Below are positions 19,095 through 28,672 of a stretch of DNA of 64,000 bases, in pieces. Where the stretch lies: assembly GCF_008728835.1 (NCBI RefSeq), contig NZ_CP042582.1, forward strand, positions 496,001 to 560,000, read 5' to 3'. The stretch's first letter is position 1. The number at the start of each line of letters is the position of its first letter. The position numbers were made by a program, and so were the translations under genes. The DNA is from Hypericibacter adhaerens. GTDB lineage: Bacteria; Pseudomonadota; Alphaproteobacteria; Dongiales; Dongiaceae. A model generated the notes under the pieces. The model saw only the letters and a program-made list of their open reading frames with translations. It was not told the origin of the DNA and searched no databases.

Positions 19095-20206
19095 ACGAGG
19101 GTCTTGCGCGGATCGAAGGCATCGCGCACCGCCTCGCCGATGAAGACCAGCAGCGTCAGCACGAAGGCGATGATGAAGAAGCCGGTGAATCCCAGCCAGG
19201 GCGCCTGAAGATTGGCCTTGCCCTGGTTGAGGAGCTCGCCCAGGGAGGCGGAGCCCGCCGGCAGGCCGAACCCCAGGAAGTCCAGCGAAGTCAGCACCGT
19301 GACCGAGCCGCCGAGCGTGAAGGGCAGGAAGGTCAGCATCGCCACCATCGCGTTGGGCAAAAGATGGCGGAACATGATGGTCCGGTCGCGCACGCCGAGC
19401 GCATGGGCGGCGCGCACATATTCGAAGTTGCGCGCGCGCAGGAATTCCGCCCGCACCACGGCGACGGGCCAGGTCCAGCTGAAGAGCAGCAGCAGCCCCA
19501 GGAGCCACCAGAAGTTCGGCGTGATGACGCTGGCCAGGATGATCAGCATGTAGAGCGTCGGCAGGCCGCTCCAGATCTCGATCACGCGCTGGAAGGTGAT
19601 GTCGAGCAGGCCGCCGAAATAGCCCTGCACCGCGCCCGCGATCACGCCGATGATGGTGCTGAAGAAGGTCAGGATCAGGCCGAAGGCGACCGAGATGCGG
19701 AAACCGTAGATCACGCGGGCCACGACATCGCGGGCCTGGTCGTCGGTGCCGAGCCATTGCTGCAAGGAAGGCGGCGTCGGTGCGGGATCCGGCAGGTCGT
19801 AGATCACCGTGTCGTAGGAATAGGGAATGAGCGGCCAGACCGCCCAGCCCTTGTCCGAGAGCAGCTTCTTCACGAAGGGATCGGTATAGACCGTGTTGGT
19901 CTCGAACACGCCGCCATAGGCCGTCTCCGGATAGTTGGCGAAGACGGGGAAGAACAGGTGACCGTCGTGATAGACGACGATCGGCCGGTCGTTCGCGATC
20001 AGCTCGGCCCCCAGGCTGAGGCCGAAGAGAACCAGGAAGATCCAGAGCGACCAGAAGCCGCGCTTGTTGGCACGGAAGTTCCGCAGGCGCCGGCGCGTCA
20101 AAGGCGTGATGCGGAAGCCCAGGAACCGGTCGGCATAGCTGCGGGCCAGGGCCGAGCCGGGAGCAGCAGCCGGGGGCGGCGCGGTCGTTCCCTCGGCGGC
20201 GCTCAT
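19091..20206 (-). CDS. yejE: Peptide ABC transporter permease (YejE)
   Basis: Inner-membrane permease of 371 aa. An N-terminal segment ([20 protein letters not shown], about 52-71) is followed by a long periplasmic loop, then five further hydrophobic segments. The permease EAA loop is seen around [23 protein letters not shown] 20206 overlaps the stop of yejB by four bases, and its own stop overlaps yejF. It forms the pore together with YejB. Confidence 0.92.
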
Positions 20207-21291
20207 ACGCGGCGGCTCTCGAAATCGATGCGGGGATCGACCAGCGTGTAGGTGATGTCGCCCACGAGATTCATCACCAGCCCCAGCAGGGTGAAGAAGT
20301 AGGTGGTGGCGAACACGATCGGATAGTCGCGGTTGATGACGGCCTCGTAGCCGAGCTGCCCCAGACCGTCGAGCGAGAAGATGATCTCGATCAGGAGCGA
20401 GGAGGTGAATAGGATCCCGATGAAGGCGGAGGGGAAGCCCGCGATCACGATCAGCATCGCGTTGCGGAACACATGGCCATAGAGCACGCGCCGCTCGGTC
20501 AGGCCCTTGGCCCGCGCGGTGATCACATATTGCTGGTTGATCTGCTCGAGGAAGGAGTTCTTGGTCAGCATGGTCAGGCTGGCGAAGCTGCCGACCAGGA
20601 GCGCCGCCAGGGGTAGCGCCAGATGCCAGAAATAATCCAGGATCCGTTGCGGCCAGGCGAGGTCGGTCCAGTTGTCGGAGACCAGGCCCCGCAGGGGAAA
20701 CCATTGGACGAAGCTGCCGCCAGCGAAGAGCACGATCAGCAGCACCGCGAACAGGAAGGAGGGGATGGCATTGCCGGTGATGATGACGACGCTGGTCCAG
20801 ATGTCGAAACGCGATCCGTCCTTTACGGCCTTCTTGATGCCGAGCGGGATGGAGATGAGATACATGAGCAGCGTGGTCCAGAGACCGAGCGAGATCGAGA
20901 CGGGGAACTTCTCGATCACGAGATCGACCACGGGCCGGCCCTTGAAGAAGCTGTCGCCGAAATCGAACCGCACATAATGCTTCATCATGTCGATGAAGCG
21001 CTCGACGGGCGGCTTGTCGAAGCCGTAGAGCTTCTCGATCTCCTTCACGAACTCGGGATCGAGGCCGCGCGCACCGCGATAATGGCTGTTCTCGCTCCCG
21101 CCGCCGCCGACGGTCTCGCCGCCGCCGCTGCTGATGCGCGCGGTCGCGGAGATGCCCCGTCCCTCGAGCTCGGCGATGGTCTGCTCCACGGGCCCGCCCG
21201 GCGCCACCTGCACGATGGCGAAATTGATGACCATGATCCCGAACAGGGTCGGGATGATCAGCAGCAGGCGGCGGACGATATAGGCGAACAT
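20203..21291 (-). CDS. yejB: Peptide ABC transporter permease (YejB)
   Basis: DppB-type permease of 362 aa starting [20 protein letters not shown]. The long loop before the second membrane span holds a Gly/Ser-rich insert ([17 protein letters not shown], about 55-70), typical of YejB proteins. The EAA loop is [20 protein letters not shown]. It overlaps yejE by ATGA and follows yejA with 17 bases between. The long frame running further upstream is the shadow of yejA. Confidence 0.92.
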   Translation of the reverse strand: MFAYIVRRLLLIIPTLFGIMVINFAIVQVAPGGPVEQTIAELEGRGISATARISSGGGETVGGGGSENSHYRGARGLDPEFVKEIEKLYGFDKPPVERFIDMMKHYVRFDFGDSFFKGRPVVDLVIEKFPVSISLGLWTTLLMYLISIPLGIKKAVKDGSRFDIWTSVVIITGNAIPSFLFAVLLIVLFAGGSFVQWFPLRGLVSDNWTDLAWPQRILDYFWHLALPLAALLVGSFASLTMLTKNSFLEQINQQYVITARAKGLTERRVLYGHVFRNAMLIVIAGFPSAFIGILFTSSLLIEIIFSLDGLGQLGYEAVINRDYPIVFATTYFFTLLGLVMNLVGDITYTLVDPRIDFESRRV

Positions 21292-21308
21292 GATCGGTCC
21301 GGCTCCGC

Positions 21309-23198
21309 TCAGCTCGCCTGCTCGCCGGCAAGCGCCGCCGCCTTGGCGGGATCGATCCACCAGGTATCGAGGCCCAGATCGTATTTCGGCGCGATCGCCG
21401 GCCGCGAGAACTTGTTCCAGTAGGCGACGCGCCAGCTCCGCAGATGCCAGTTGGGGATCACGTAAAAGCCCCAGAGCAGCACGCGGTCGAGCGCGCGGGT
21501 GCGCTGGATCAGGCTTTCGCGGTCGGGGGACGCGATCAGCAGATCGACCAGCTCGTCGATCACCGGGTCCTTGATGCCGATGATGTTCTGGCCGCCCGGC
21601 TGGTCGGCCGAGGCCGAGCCCCAGTAGTCCGCCTGCTCGTTGCCCGGCGAGAGCGACTGGCCGAAGCCGCCGCTGATCATGTCGAAATCGAAATTGTCCG
21701 TCCGGTTCTGGTACTCGGCGACGCCGACCGTGCGCAGCGTCGTGACGATGCCGAGCCGCCGGAGATTGCGCAGGAAGGGCAGCACGATGCGCTCGAACAT
21801 CGGATCGAAGAGCAGGAACTCGAACTGGAACGGCTCGCCGGTCTCCTGCTTGACCAGCCGCTCGTTCCGGATCACCCAGCCCGAAGCCTGCAGCAGCGCG
21901 CGTGCCTTCAGGAGATTGTCGCGGATGTCGCCGTCGCCCTTGGTCTTGGGCGGCTCGTAGACCGAGGTGAAGACCTCGTCGGGGACCTTGCCGCGATATT
22001 TCTCGAGGATCGCCAGCTCCTCGCCCTGGGGCAGGCCGGAGGAGGCCAGCTCGGTGTTGGAGAAGTAGCTGGCGTTGCGCGTGTATTGCCCGAAGAAGAG
22101 CGCCTTGTTCGACCACTCGAAATCGAAGGCATAACCCAGCGCCTGGCGCACCCGGCGGTCCTGGAAGATGGGCCGGCGGATGTTGAAGGGGAAGCATTGC
22201 ATCCCGGTCGGAATCTCGTTCGGGATCTGCTCCCTGACGATCCGGCCGTCCCGGACGGGGCGTGCATCGTAACCGGTGGCCCAGATCTTCGCGGAGCGTT
22301 CCTGCCTGATGTCGAAATCGCCGGCCTTGAGGCCCTCGAGCGCCACGGTCTCGTCCTTGTAGTAGATGTAGCGGACCGAATCCCAGTTGCCGGTCCCGAC
22401 GTTCACGGGCAGGTCGCGGCCCCAGTAGTCTTGGACGCGCGTTGTCACCACGAAGCGGCCGGGCTCGAACGCGGTGATGCGATAGGCCCCGCTGCCCATC
22501 GGCAGGTCGAGCGAGGGCTTCTCGAAATCGCGCGTCTCCCAGTAGGCTTTGCAGAGCACCGACATCTGGCCGATGATCAGCGGCAGCTCGCGATTGTCGC
22601 CGGGCACGAAGGTGAAGCGGACGCCGAGATCGCCGGTCTGCTCGACCTTGGCCACGCTGCGATAATAGAAGCGATAGAAGGGCTTCCCCTTGGCCCTCAG
22701 CGTCTCGAGGGTGAAGATCACGTCGGCGGGCGTGATGGCGGTTCCGTCCCACCAGCGCGCGGCCGGGTTGAGCGTGAATTCCACCCAGGAGCGATCGTCC
22801 GGCGTCTCGATGTACTGGGCCAGGAGGCCGTATTGCGTGAAGGCCTCGTCGTTGCTGGCGACGGTGAGCGATTCGTAGATGCCGTCGCTGCCGGCGGCGG
22901 GCGCGCCTCGGACGATGAAGGGGTTGAAGCTTTCGAAGGTGGTGCTGTTGGGCACGCTCATGCGCAGCTGCCCGCCCTTGGGCGCGTCCGGGTTCACATA
23001 GTCGAAATGCTTGAAGTCGGGTCCGTATTTGGGCTCGCCATGCATGGCGAGGGCATGGGCCTTGCCGTTGGTCCCGCCGTCGGCACGCGCCTTGGGGCCG
23101 AATGTCGCCCAGGCGGCCATGGCGGCGGCGCCGGCCAGGAACCGGCGCCGGGTCGGTTGCAGGAAGGGCGGGTGGGGCAGGAAAAGGCGGTCGGACAC
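21309..23198 (-). CDS. yejA: Peptide ABC transporter substrate-binding protein (YejA)
   Basis: Family 5 extracellular solute-binding protein of 629 aa, the periplasmic receptor of the importer. The N-terminus has a twin-arginine-like signal ([17 protein letters not shown], residues about 15-31), which suggests Tat export of the folded protein. Family hallmarks are the [10 protein letters not shown] and [10 protein letters not shown] segments and [15 protein letters not shown]. Translation starts at GTG 23198. As first gene of yejABEF it probably carries the operon promoter in the 177 bases upstream, although no clear box was seen. Confidence 0.92.
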   Translation of the reverse strand: MSDRLFLPHPPFLQPTRRRFLAGAAAMAAWATFGPKARADGGTNGKAHALAMHGEPKYGPDFKHFDYVNPDAPKGGQLRMSVPNSTTFESFNPFIVRGAPAAGSDGIYESLTVASNDEAFTQYGLLAQYIETPDDRSWVEFTLNPAARWWDGTAITPADVIFTLETLRAKGKPFYRFYYRSVAKVEQTGDLGVRFTFVPGDNRELPLIIGQMSVLCKAYWETRDFEKPSLDLPMGSGAYRITAFEPGRFVVTTRVQDYWGRDLPVNVGTGNWDSVRYIYYKDETVALEGLKAGDFDIRQERSAKIWATGYDARPVRDGRIVREQIPNEIPTGMQCFPFNIRRPIFQDRRVRQALGYAFDFEWSNKALFFGQYTRNASYFSNTELASSGLPQGEELAILEKYRGKVPDEVFTSVYEPPKTKGDGDIRDNLLKARALLQASGWVIRNERLVKQETGEPFQFEFLLFDPMFERIVLPFLRNLRRLGIVTTLRTVGVAEYQNRTDNFDFDMISGGFGQSLSPGNEQADYWGSASADQPGGQNIIGIKDPVIDELVDLLIASPDRESLIQRTRALDRVLLWGFYVIPNWHLRSWRVAYWNKFSRPAIAPKYDLGLDTWWIDPAKAAALAGEQAS

Positions 23199-23375
23199 GC
23201 GAACTCCAGGCCGGCGGAAGGATGTGGATTTTAAGGGTTTTTTGCGCTGGCGCTACAGCGAAACAGGGGCACCGCCGCTGCCTGCCGAGTTGCGGCGATT
23301 CCCTCCAGCCGGTAAGGTCACGGCCCGCCGTTCCCGCCGCGCCATCCTTTCCCTCTTTCAGGAGATTGCCGCCCC

Positions 23376-24140
23376 ATGGGCCGCCCGCTTCGCGCCATCA
23401 CCTTCGATCTGTGGGACACCATCGTTCATGACGATTCGGACGAGCCCAAGCGCAAGGCCCAGGGTCTCAAGACCAAGAAGGAGGAGCGCCGCCACCTGCT
23501 GTGGGAGGCGCTGAACCGCCAGCAGCCGATCGAGCTCGACCGGGTCAAGCTCGCCTATGACGTGGCCGATGCCGCTTTCAACAAGGTCTGGCATGACCAG
23601 CATGTCACCTGGCCGATCGCCGAGCGGCTGAACGTCGCGCTCAAAGGGCTGGGGCGCACGCTGCCCGAGGCCGAGCTCGCCCGGATCGTGAAGGCGCACG
23701 AGGAGATGGAGATCACCATCCGCCCCGACCTGATCCCCGGCATCCGCGAGGCGCTCGAGGGGCTTCATGGACGCTACAAGACCTGCATCGTCTCCGATGC
23801 GATCGTCTCGCCGGGGCGCTGCCTGCGCCAACTCCTCGCGAGCTACGATCTCGCCCGCTTCTTCGACGGCTTCGCCTTCTCCGACGAGGTCGGCTATTCG
23901 AAGCCGCACCGCGCCATGTTCGAATCGGCCGCGCGCCAGATGGGTGTGGCGATCGAGGAGATCGTCCATATCGGCGATCGCGACCATAACGACGTGAAGG
24001 GCCCGCAGGCGCTCGGCATGAAGGCGATCCTCTTCACCGCCACGCGCGCGGCCGACAAGGACCGCACCACCGCCGACGCCATCTGCGAGCGCCACGCCGA
24101 CCTGGTCGCGACGGTGGACCGGTTGGCGAAGGGGGCATAG
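23376..24140 (+). CDS. HAD-family hydrolase
   Basis: Haloacid dehalogenase-like phosphatase of 254 aa. Motif I is [10 protein letters not shown] (D10 nucleophile), motif II VSDAI (S and D near 138-139), the lysine is in YSKPHRAMF and motif IV is [10 protein letters not shown]. In place of the common second Asp of DxD there is W-D (DLWDT), as in several HAD subfamilies. A helical cap sits between motifs I and II. AGGAG precedes ATG 23376. The substrate is unknown. Confidence 0.85.
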   Translation: MGRPLRAITFDLWDTIVHDDSDEPKRKAQGLKTKKEERRHLLWEALNRQQPIELDRVKLAYDVADAAFNKVWHDQHVTWPIAERLNVALKGLGRTLPEAELARIVKAHEEMEITIRPDLIPGIREALEGLHGRYKTCIVSDAIVSPGRCLRQLLASYDLARFFDGFAFSDEVGYSKPHRAMFESAARQMGVAIEEIVHIGDRDHNDVKGPQALGMKAILFTATRAADKDRTTADAICERHADLVATVDRLAKGA

Positions 24141-24235
24141 CAGCAGGAATTTTCCTCTTCCCTTCCTGAAGGCAGGACAATCGCATGGAATGCGCGGGAG
24201 TCTCTCCTTCTCTTATGAGCTCGACTCGTTCTGTT

Positions 24236-24333
24236 CCTTCCCCCGGAACGGGGGAAGGTTAGGAAGGGGGCTGCGCGGCATCGGATAGCGAGCAGCCCCC
24301 TCCCTGACCCTCCCCCGCGACGCGGGGGAGGGG
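24236..24333. repeat. BIME-like paired hairpin repeat, copy 4
   Basis: CCTTCCCCCGGAACGGGGGA, then AGGTTAGGAAGGGGGCTGCG; the right arm reads AGCAGCCCCCTCCCTGACCC and ends in CCCCCGCGACGCGGGGGAGG. A 98-bp unit between the HAD gene and the MFS gene. Confidence 0.85.
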
Positions 24334-24374
24334 ATAAGTGGTGCCGCTCCGTCCGATCCAGACCGCCAATCATC

Positions 24375-25661
24375 ATGACCCTCGCCCTTCCCGGCCTCGG
24401 CGCGTTCCGCCATCGCAACTTCGCGCTCTTCGGCGCCGCGAACTTCCTTGCCACCATCGCCATGCAGATGCAGGCGGTGGCGATCGGCTGGCAGGTCTAT
24501 GACCTGACGGCGAGTCCGTTCCGGCTCGGCATGATCGGGCTGGCCGAGTTCCTGCCCGCGATCGGGCTGGCGCTGGTGGTGGGGCCGGTGGCCGACCGGT
24601 TCGACCGGCGGCGCATCATGCTGCTGGCGCTGGGCGGCGAGGCGCTCTGCTCGGTGGGCCTGCTGTTCCTCGCCGTCAGCGGCCATGCCGCCTTCTGGCC
24701 GATCCTCGCCATCGCCTCCGCCTTCGGCACGGCGCGCGCCTTCGTGGCCCCGGCCTCGCGCGCCATGATGCCGAGCCTGGTGCCGCCGGAACTGCTCAAC
24801 AACGCGGTCGCCTGGTCCTCCGTCTCCTGGCAGGTCGCGACCATCGGCGGGCCCGCGCTGGGCGGCTTCATCTATCTCGCCGGTCCCGACGCGGTCTATG
24901 GCACGGCCGCGGTGGCGCTGGCGGCGGCGATCGGCATGATTTTCCTGGTCCGCTACCGCCGCCCGGCCGGCAGCGGCAAGAAGGAGGCGATCAAGCTCGG
25001 CGACGTGCTGGGCGGCTTGCGCCTCATCTTCAGCCACAAGGTGCTGCTCGGCGCCATCTCGCTCGATCTCTTCGCCGTCCTGTTCTCGAGCGCCATCCCG
25101 CTGCTGCCGGTCTTCGCCAAGGACGTGCTCCATACCGGCCCCGAAGGGTTGGGCCTGCTGCGCGCCGCGGCCGGCGTGGGCGCCGTCACCACCGCGCTCA
25201 TCCTGACGCAGCGCCCGATCCGCTCGCGCGCGGGGCGCAAGCTCTTCATCTGCGTCGGGCTCTTCGGCCTCTGCGTCATCACCTTCGGCCTTTCGGAAAG
25301 CTTCTGGCTGTCGCTGGGCGCGCTTTTCTGCGGCGGCGCCTGCGACATGGTCAGCGTCTATATCCGAGGGACGGTGGTGCCGCTGGCGACCCCCGATCAC
25401 CTGCGCGGCCGCGTCATGGCGGTCGAGGCCGTCTTCGTCGGCGCTTCCAACGAGCTGGGCGCCTTCTGGGCCGGCAGCATGGCGTCGCTGATCGGCGCGG
25501 TGCCGGCTGTCGTGCTGGGCGGCAGCGCCACCCTCCTCGTGGTGCTGAGCTTCAGCCGCCTGTTCCGCAAGCTCGCCACCGTCGACAAGCTCGATACCGA
25601 GACCCTGGGCTTTTCCGGCGCCGAGGCGAGGGATAAAGTGACGCCCGCCGGCGCGGCCTAA
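24375..25661 (+). CDS. MFS transporter (EntS-like, MFS_3 type)
   Basis: Twelve-segment major facilitator protein of 428 aa. The start FRHRNFALFGAANFLA and the loop GPVADRFDRRRIMLLAL (motif A, between segments 2 and 3) match the MFS_3 group, which includes enterobactin exporters. It is likely an inner-membrane efflux protein; the substrate is unknown. It is 29 bp upstream of the amidotransferase gene, so they may be co-transcribed. Confidence 0.85.
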   Translation: MTLALPGLGAFRHRNFALFGAANFLATIAMQMQAVAIGWQVYDLTASPFRLGMIGLAEFLPAIGLALVVGPVADRFDRRRIMLLALGGEALCSVGLLFLAVSGHAAFWPILAIASAFGTARAFVAPASRAMMPSLVPPELLNNAVAWSSVSWQVATIGGPALGGFIYLAGPDAVYGTAAVALAAAIGMIFLVRYRRPAGSGKKEAIKLGDVLGGLRLIFSHKVLLGAISLDLFAVLFSSAIPLLPVFAKDVLHTGPEGLGLLRAAAGVGAVTTALILTQRPIRSRAGRKLFICVGLFGLCVITFGLSESFWLSLGALFCGGACDMVSVYIRGTVVPLATPDHLRGRVMAVEAVFVGASNELGAFWAGSMASLIGAVPAVVLGGSATLLVVLSFSRLFRKLATVDKLDTETLGFSGAEARDKVTPAGAA

Positions 25662-25690
25662 GGCTCCGGCTTCGAAAGGGAGAGATCGGC

Positions 25691-26563
25691 ATGGCCCGGG
25701 CCAGCGTGAAGCCGGCGGCGAAGTTCCTGGTGATCGACGGCTACAACAAGGCCGCGCGCGACGAGCTGCAGGCGGGCGGCGCCTCGGCCGCGGGCGACCT
25801 CTATGTCGCGATGCTGAAGAAATGCCTGCCCGAGGCGCAATGCGACGTGGTGCATCCGGCCGATCCCGGCACGAGCCTGCCCAAGGGGGCGGCCCTCGAG
25901 CAGTATGACGGCATCGCCTGGACCGGCTGCAGCCTCACCATCTATGACGACGATCCGCGCGTGACGCCGCAGATCGAGCTTGCCCGGGAGGCCTTTGCCT
26001 CGCGCGTGCCGAGCTTCGGCTCCTGCTGGGCGGCGCAGATCGCGGTGACGGCGGCGGGCGGCATCGTGCGCGCCAACCCGCGCGGCCGCGAGATGGGGAT
26101 CGCGCGCAAGATCGCGCTGACGCCCGAGGGCCGCGGCCATCCGCTCTATTTCGGCAAGAGCAACGTGTTCGACGCCTTCATCAGCCATGTGGACGAGATC
26201 ACCCATCTCCCGCCCGGCGCCGTGCTGCTGGCCTCGAACGCCTTCACCCACATCCAGGCCGTCGCCGTCACGCACAAGGGCGGCACCTTCTGGGGCCTGC
26301 AGTATCATCCCGAATACGACCTGCACGAGCTGGCGCGGCTCACCTGGTGCCGGCTCGAGAAGCTGCAGAAGCTGGGCTTCTTCAAGGACCGCGAGGCCGG
26401 CGAGAAATATGTCAACCTGCTCGAAACCCTGCACCAGGACCCGTCGCGCAAGGACGTCGCCTGGCTGCTCGGCATCGACGAGGACGTGACGAACGAGGAC
26501 ATCCGCTTGGCCGAGGTCCGCAACTGGATCGAACGGCTGGTGCTGCCGACGATGCGGCAGTAG
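25691..26563 (+). CDS. Class I glutamine amidotransferase-like protein
   Basis: Protein of 290 aa with a class I glutaminase fold. The nucleophile is C112 (PSFGSCWAAQIAV), with H206 and E208 in QYHPEYD completing the triad. No synthetase domain is attached, so it either works with a separate partner or acts as a stand-alone GMP synthase-like amidotransferase. A GGGAG site precedes ATG 25691. The C-terminal 80 residues extend beyond the glutaminase core. The partner and product are unknown. Confidence 0.85.
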   Translation: MARASVKPAAKFLVIDGYNKAARDELQAGGASAAGDLYVAMLKKCLPEAQCDVVHPADPGTSLPKGAALEQYDGIAWTGCSLTIYDDDPRVTPQIELAREAFASRVPSFGSCWAAQIAVTAAGGIVRANPRGREMGIARKIALTPEGRGHPLYFGKSNVFDAFISHVDEITHLPPGAVLLASNAFTHIQAVAVTHKGGTFWGLQYHPEYDLHELARLTWCRLEKLQKLGFFKDREAGEKYVNLLETLHQDPSRKDVAWLLGIDEDVTNEDIRLAEVRNWIERLVLPTMRQ

Positions 26564-26596
26564 ATCCTTTTACCGTCACCACCAGCCCACCCCTTC

Positions 26597-26629
26597 TGTC
26601 ATCGCCGGGCTTGACCCGGCGATCCAGGG
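26597..26629 (+). repeat. 33-bp palindrome, left end of GIY-YIG cassette
   Basis: Starts TGTCATCGCCGGGCTTGACC and ends GGCGATCCAGGG. It forms a hairpin CGCCGGG-CTTGA-CCCGGCG. It is the inverse of the copy at 26948-26980. Confidence 0.85.
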
Positions 26630-26644
26630 CAGAGGGCGCCGCGG

Positions 26645-26932
26645 TCAGACGACCTCTTCGTAGAGATCCCGCCATTGCGGGTTCGCTTTCTCGATCAGAT
26701 CGAGCTTCCAGGCTCGTGGCCATTTCTTGAGCGTCTTTTCACGCTGGATAGCCAGGTAGACGTCCGCGAACTCTTCGAAATGCACGAGGTTCTTGACCCC
26801 GTAGCGTTTGGTGAAGCCCTCAAGCGCGCCTTCCCGATGTTCATAGACGCGTCGCACCAGATTGTTCGTGACGCCGATATAGAGCGTGCCGTTGGGCTGG
26901 CTGGCGAGGAGATAGACGTAGCAGGTCCTCAT
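26645..26932 (-). CDS. GIY-YIG nuclease superfamily protein (UPF0213 type)
   Basis: Small protein of 95 aa with the GIY-YIG core: YVYLLAS (the GIY strand reads YVY), LYIGVTNN (YIG), then R28 in NNLVRRVYEHR and the C-terminal REKTLKKWPRAWKLDLI typical of the short UPF0213 group. The motif residues are intact. The biological role of this group is largely unknown. The gene is boxed by two 33-bp palindromes in inverse orientation at 26597-26629 and 26948-26980, leaving only 15 bases on each side, so the whole looks like a 384-bp cassette. Confidence 0.88.
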   Translation of the reverse strand: MRTCYVYLLASQPNGTLYIGVTNNLVRRVYEHREGALEGFTKRYGVKNLVHFEEFADVYLAIQREKTLKKWPRAWKLDLIEKANPQWRDLYEEVV

Positions 26933-26947
26933 GACGTGTGTCGGCGG

Positions 26948-26980
26948 CCCTGGATTGCCGGGTCAAGCCCGGCAATGACA
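26948..26980 (-). repeat. 33-bp palindrome, right end of GIY-YIG cassette
   Basis: Read on the minus strand it starts TGTCATTGCCGGGCTTGACC and ends GGCAATCCAGGG. It differs from the left copy at two places, C to T and G to A, which are paired in the hairpin, so the stem is preserved. Confidence 0.85.
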
Positions 26981-27013
26981 AGAGAGGGGGCGTGTTGATC
27001 GCCACTCTCCACA

Positions 27014-27682
27014 TCACAGCGGCGGCGAGAGCTCGCGGTCGGCGGCGGCGATTTCGGCGGCGGCCTGGCCCGCGGAGGGGCGCGACTTCACGCGGCTGTA
27101 CCAGGCGGCGAGGTTGGGGTGCTTGTCGAGCTTCGGGCCCTTGAGGCGCTGGACCCAGAGGATCGTCATGAAGAGCGCGATGTCGGCGACCGTGAAGCGT
27201 TCCCCGCAGAAATGATCCTGGCTGCCGAGACGGCGTGACAGCGTCTCATAGTGATCGCGCAACTGGATCTCGCCGCGATCGGCCTCGGCCATGCGCTGGC
27301 GCTGGCGGTCCGGGTCGGGATCGGGCGGCGAGGTGCGGGTCATCAGGCTGCGCAGCGGCGGCAGCAGGATCTCGTCCGCCGTGAGCTCGAGGAGCCGGCA
27401 GCGCGCACGATCCCGGGGCGAGGCCGGATAGAGCGGGGCTTGCGGATAGGCTTCCTCGAGATATTCGAAGATCACGGTCGAATCGAAGATCGTGAGGTCG
27501 CCGTCGATCAGCACCGGCACCTGGCCCTTGGGATTGGCCGCAAGCACCGCCGGATGCTTGGGCGAGTAGCCCTTCGCCTGGGTGAAGGGCACCATCTCGC
27601 GGTCGAAGGGCAGGCCCTTCTCGCGCAGCGCGATCTCGACCTTCCGCGAGAACAGGCTCAAGGGGCCCGAATAGAGCTTCAT
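27014..27682 (-). CDS. Glutathione S-transferase family protein
   Basis: Cytosolic GST of 222 aa. The N-terminal domain MKLYSGPLSLFSRKVEIAL carries S10 or S12 as likely catalytic residue, and NPKGQVPVLIDGDLTIFDSTVIFEYLEE contains the cis-Pro and Asp-Ser glutathione site. The C-terminal helical domain has FTVADIALFMTILW. An insert rich in Asp/Arg (SPPDPDPDRQRQRMAEADRG) lies between helices. It is a different lineage from the GSTs at 11969 and 45379. The substrate is unknown. Confidence 0.88.
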   Translation of the reverse strand: MKLYSGPLSLFSRKVEIALREKGLPFDREMVPFTQAKGYSPKHPAVLAANPKGQVPVLIDGDLTIFDSTVIFEYLEEAYPQAPLYPASPRDRARCRLLELTADEILLPPLRSLMTRTSPPDPDPDRQRQRMAEADRGEIQLRDHYETLSRRLGSQDHFCGERFTVADIALFMTILWVQRLKGPKLDKHPNLAAWYSRVKSRPSAGQAAAEIAAADRELSPPL

Positions 27683-27791
27683 GGCTGGCCTCCCCGCGCA
27701 TGAAAACCGGGTGGAGTTCGCTCGCGAACAATACGTGAACGTCGGCGTTGCGGCAAGGCCGGCAAGAGAAGAGGTGCCACCGCCCGGCGGA

Positions 27792-28571
27792 TCAGGCGAT
27801 GAGCTTCAGCACTTGCGCATGCGCACGGGCGTCACCGCAGGCGAGGACCTTGTCGTCCGATTCGATGGTCAGCGGCCGGCCCTGCCAGTCCGACACGATG
27901 CCGCCCGCGCCTTCGACCACCGGCACGAGCGCCAGATAGTCGTAGATGCCCATATTGGCCTCGATCGCCACGTCGCCGAAGCCGCTGGCGATGATGCCGT
28001 AGTGATAGCAGTCGGAGCCGTAGACCGACATCTTGCAGGCGCGCCGCAGCTTGAGATAGCGCGGCTGGTCCTCCTCGTCGAACATCTCGGGCGAGGAGGC
28101 GAAGAGCGTCGCCTGGGCGAGATCGGGGCAGGGCCGCACCTTGACGGGCTTGCCCTGGAACAGGGTCGGATGACCCAGGGCGCCGATCCAGCGCTCATGG
28201 ATCGCCGGATGATCGATGACGCCCAGCACCGGACGGCCCTTCCGGCAGAGCGCGATCAGCGTGCCGAAGAGCGGCCGGCCCGAGATGAAGGATTTGGTGC
28301 CGTCGATCGGGTCGAGCACCCAGACATACTCGGCGTCGGCCTTCTCCGCGCCATGCTCCTCGCCGATGATGCCGTGCTGGGGGAAGCGCTTGTTGATGAG
28401 CGAGCGCATCGCCTCCTCGGTGTTGCGGTCGGCGATCGTCACCGGGCTCAGATCCGCCTTGGTGATGATGTCGATCGGCTGGCGGAAATAGCGCTGGATC
28501 ACCTGGCCGCTGGCATCGGCCAGCGCCTGGGCGAAGCTCAGGAACTCGGACGGCACCGTGTCGGACGTCAT
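27792..28571 (-). CDS. hisN: Histidinol-phosphatase, inositol monophosphatase family
   Basis: Inositol-monophosphatase-fold enzyme of 259 aa that is probably the histidinol-phosphate phosphatase of alphaproteobacteria, although other sugar phosphates are possible. Metal ligands are in GIIGEEHG (E71-E72 region), WVLDPIDGTKSF (D, D) and the C-terminal NMGIYDYLALVPVVEGAGG. I chose ATG 28571, since the frame upstream runs across the cytochrome gene's terminator. It is not inside a his operon here. Confidence 0.85.
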   Translation of the reverse strand: MTSDTVPSEFLSFAQALADASGQVIQRYFRQPIDIITKADLSPVTIADRNTEEAMRSLINKRFPQHGIIGEEHGAEKADAEYVWVLDPIDGTKSFISGRPLFGTLIALCRKGRPVLGVIDHPAIHERWIGALGHPTLFQGKPVKVRPCPDLAQATLFASSPEMFDEEDQPRYLKLRRACKMSVYGSDCYHYGIIASGFGDVAIEANMGIYDYLALVPVVEGAGGIVSDWQGRPLTIESDDKVLACGDARAHAQVLKLIA

Positions 28572-28604
28572 GAGGGTCTCCGGGGCGGGAACGGTTCGCT
28601 CGTG

Positions 28605-28637
28605 AAAACGGCCGCCCCGGATCGTCCGGGGCGGCCG
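28605..28637 (-). terminator. Rho-independent terminator of the cytochrome c gene
   Basis: Perfect 13-bp stem CGGCCGCCCCGGA with a 3-nt loop (28609-28637). On the minus strand it is followed by TTTT (28605-28608). It lies 35 bp past the cytochrome stop and before hisN. Confidence 0.8.
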
Positions 28638-28672
28638 CTGAATTCGAAGCTTCTCGGGCTCCGTGCCGTGAC

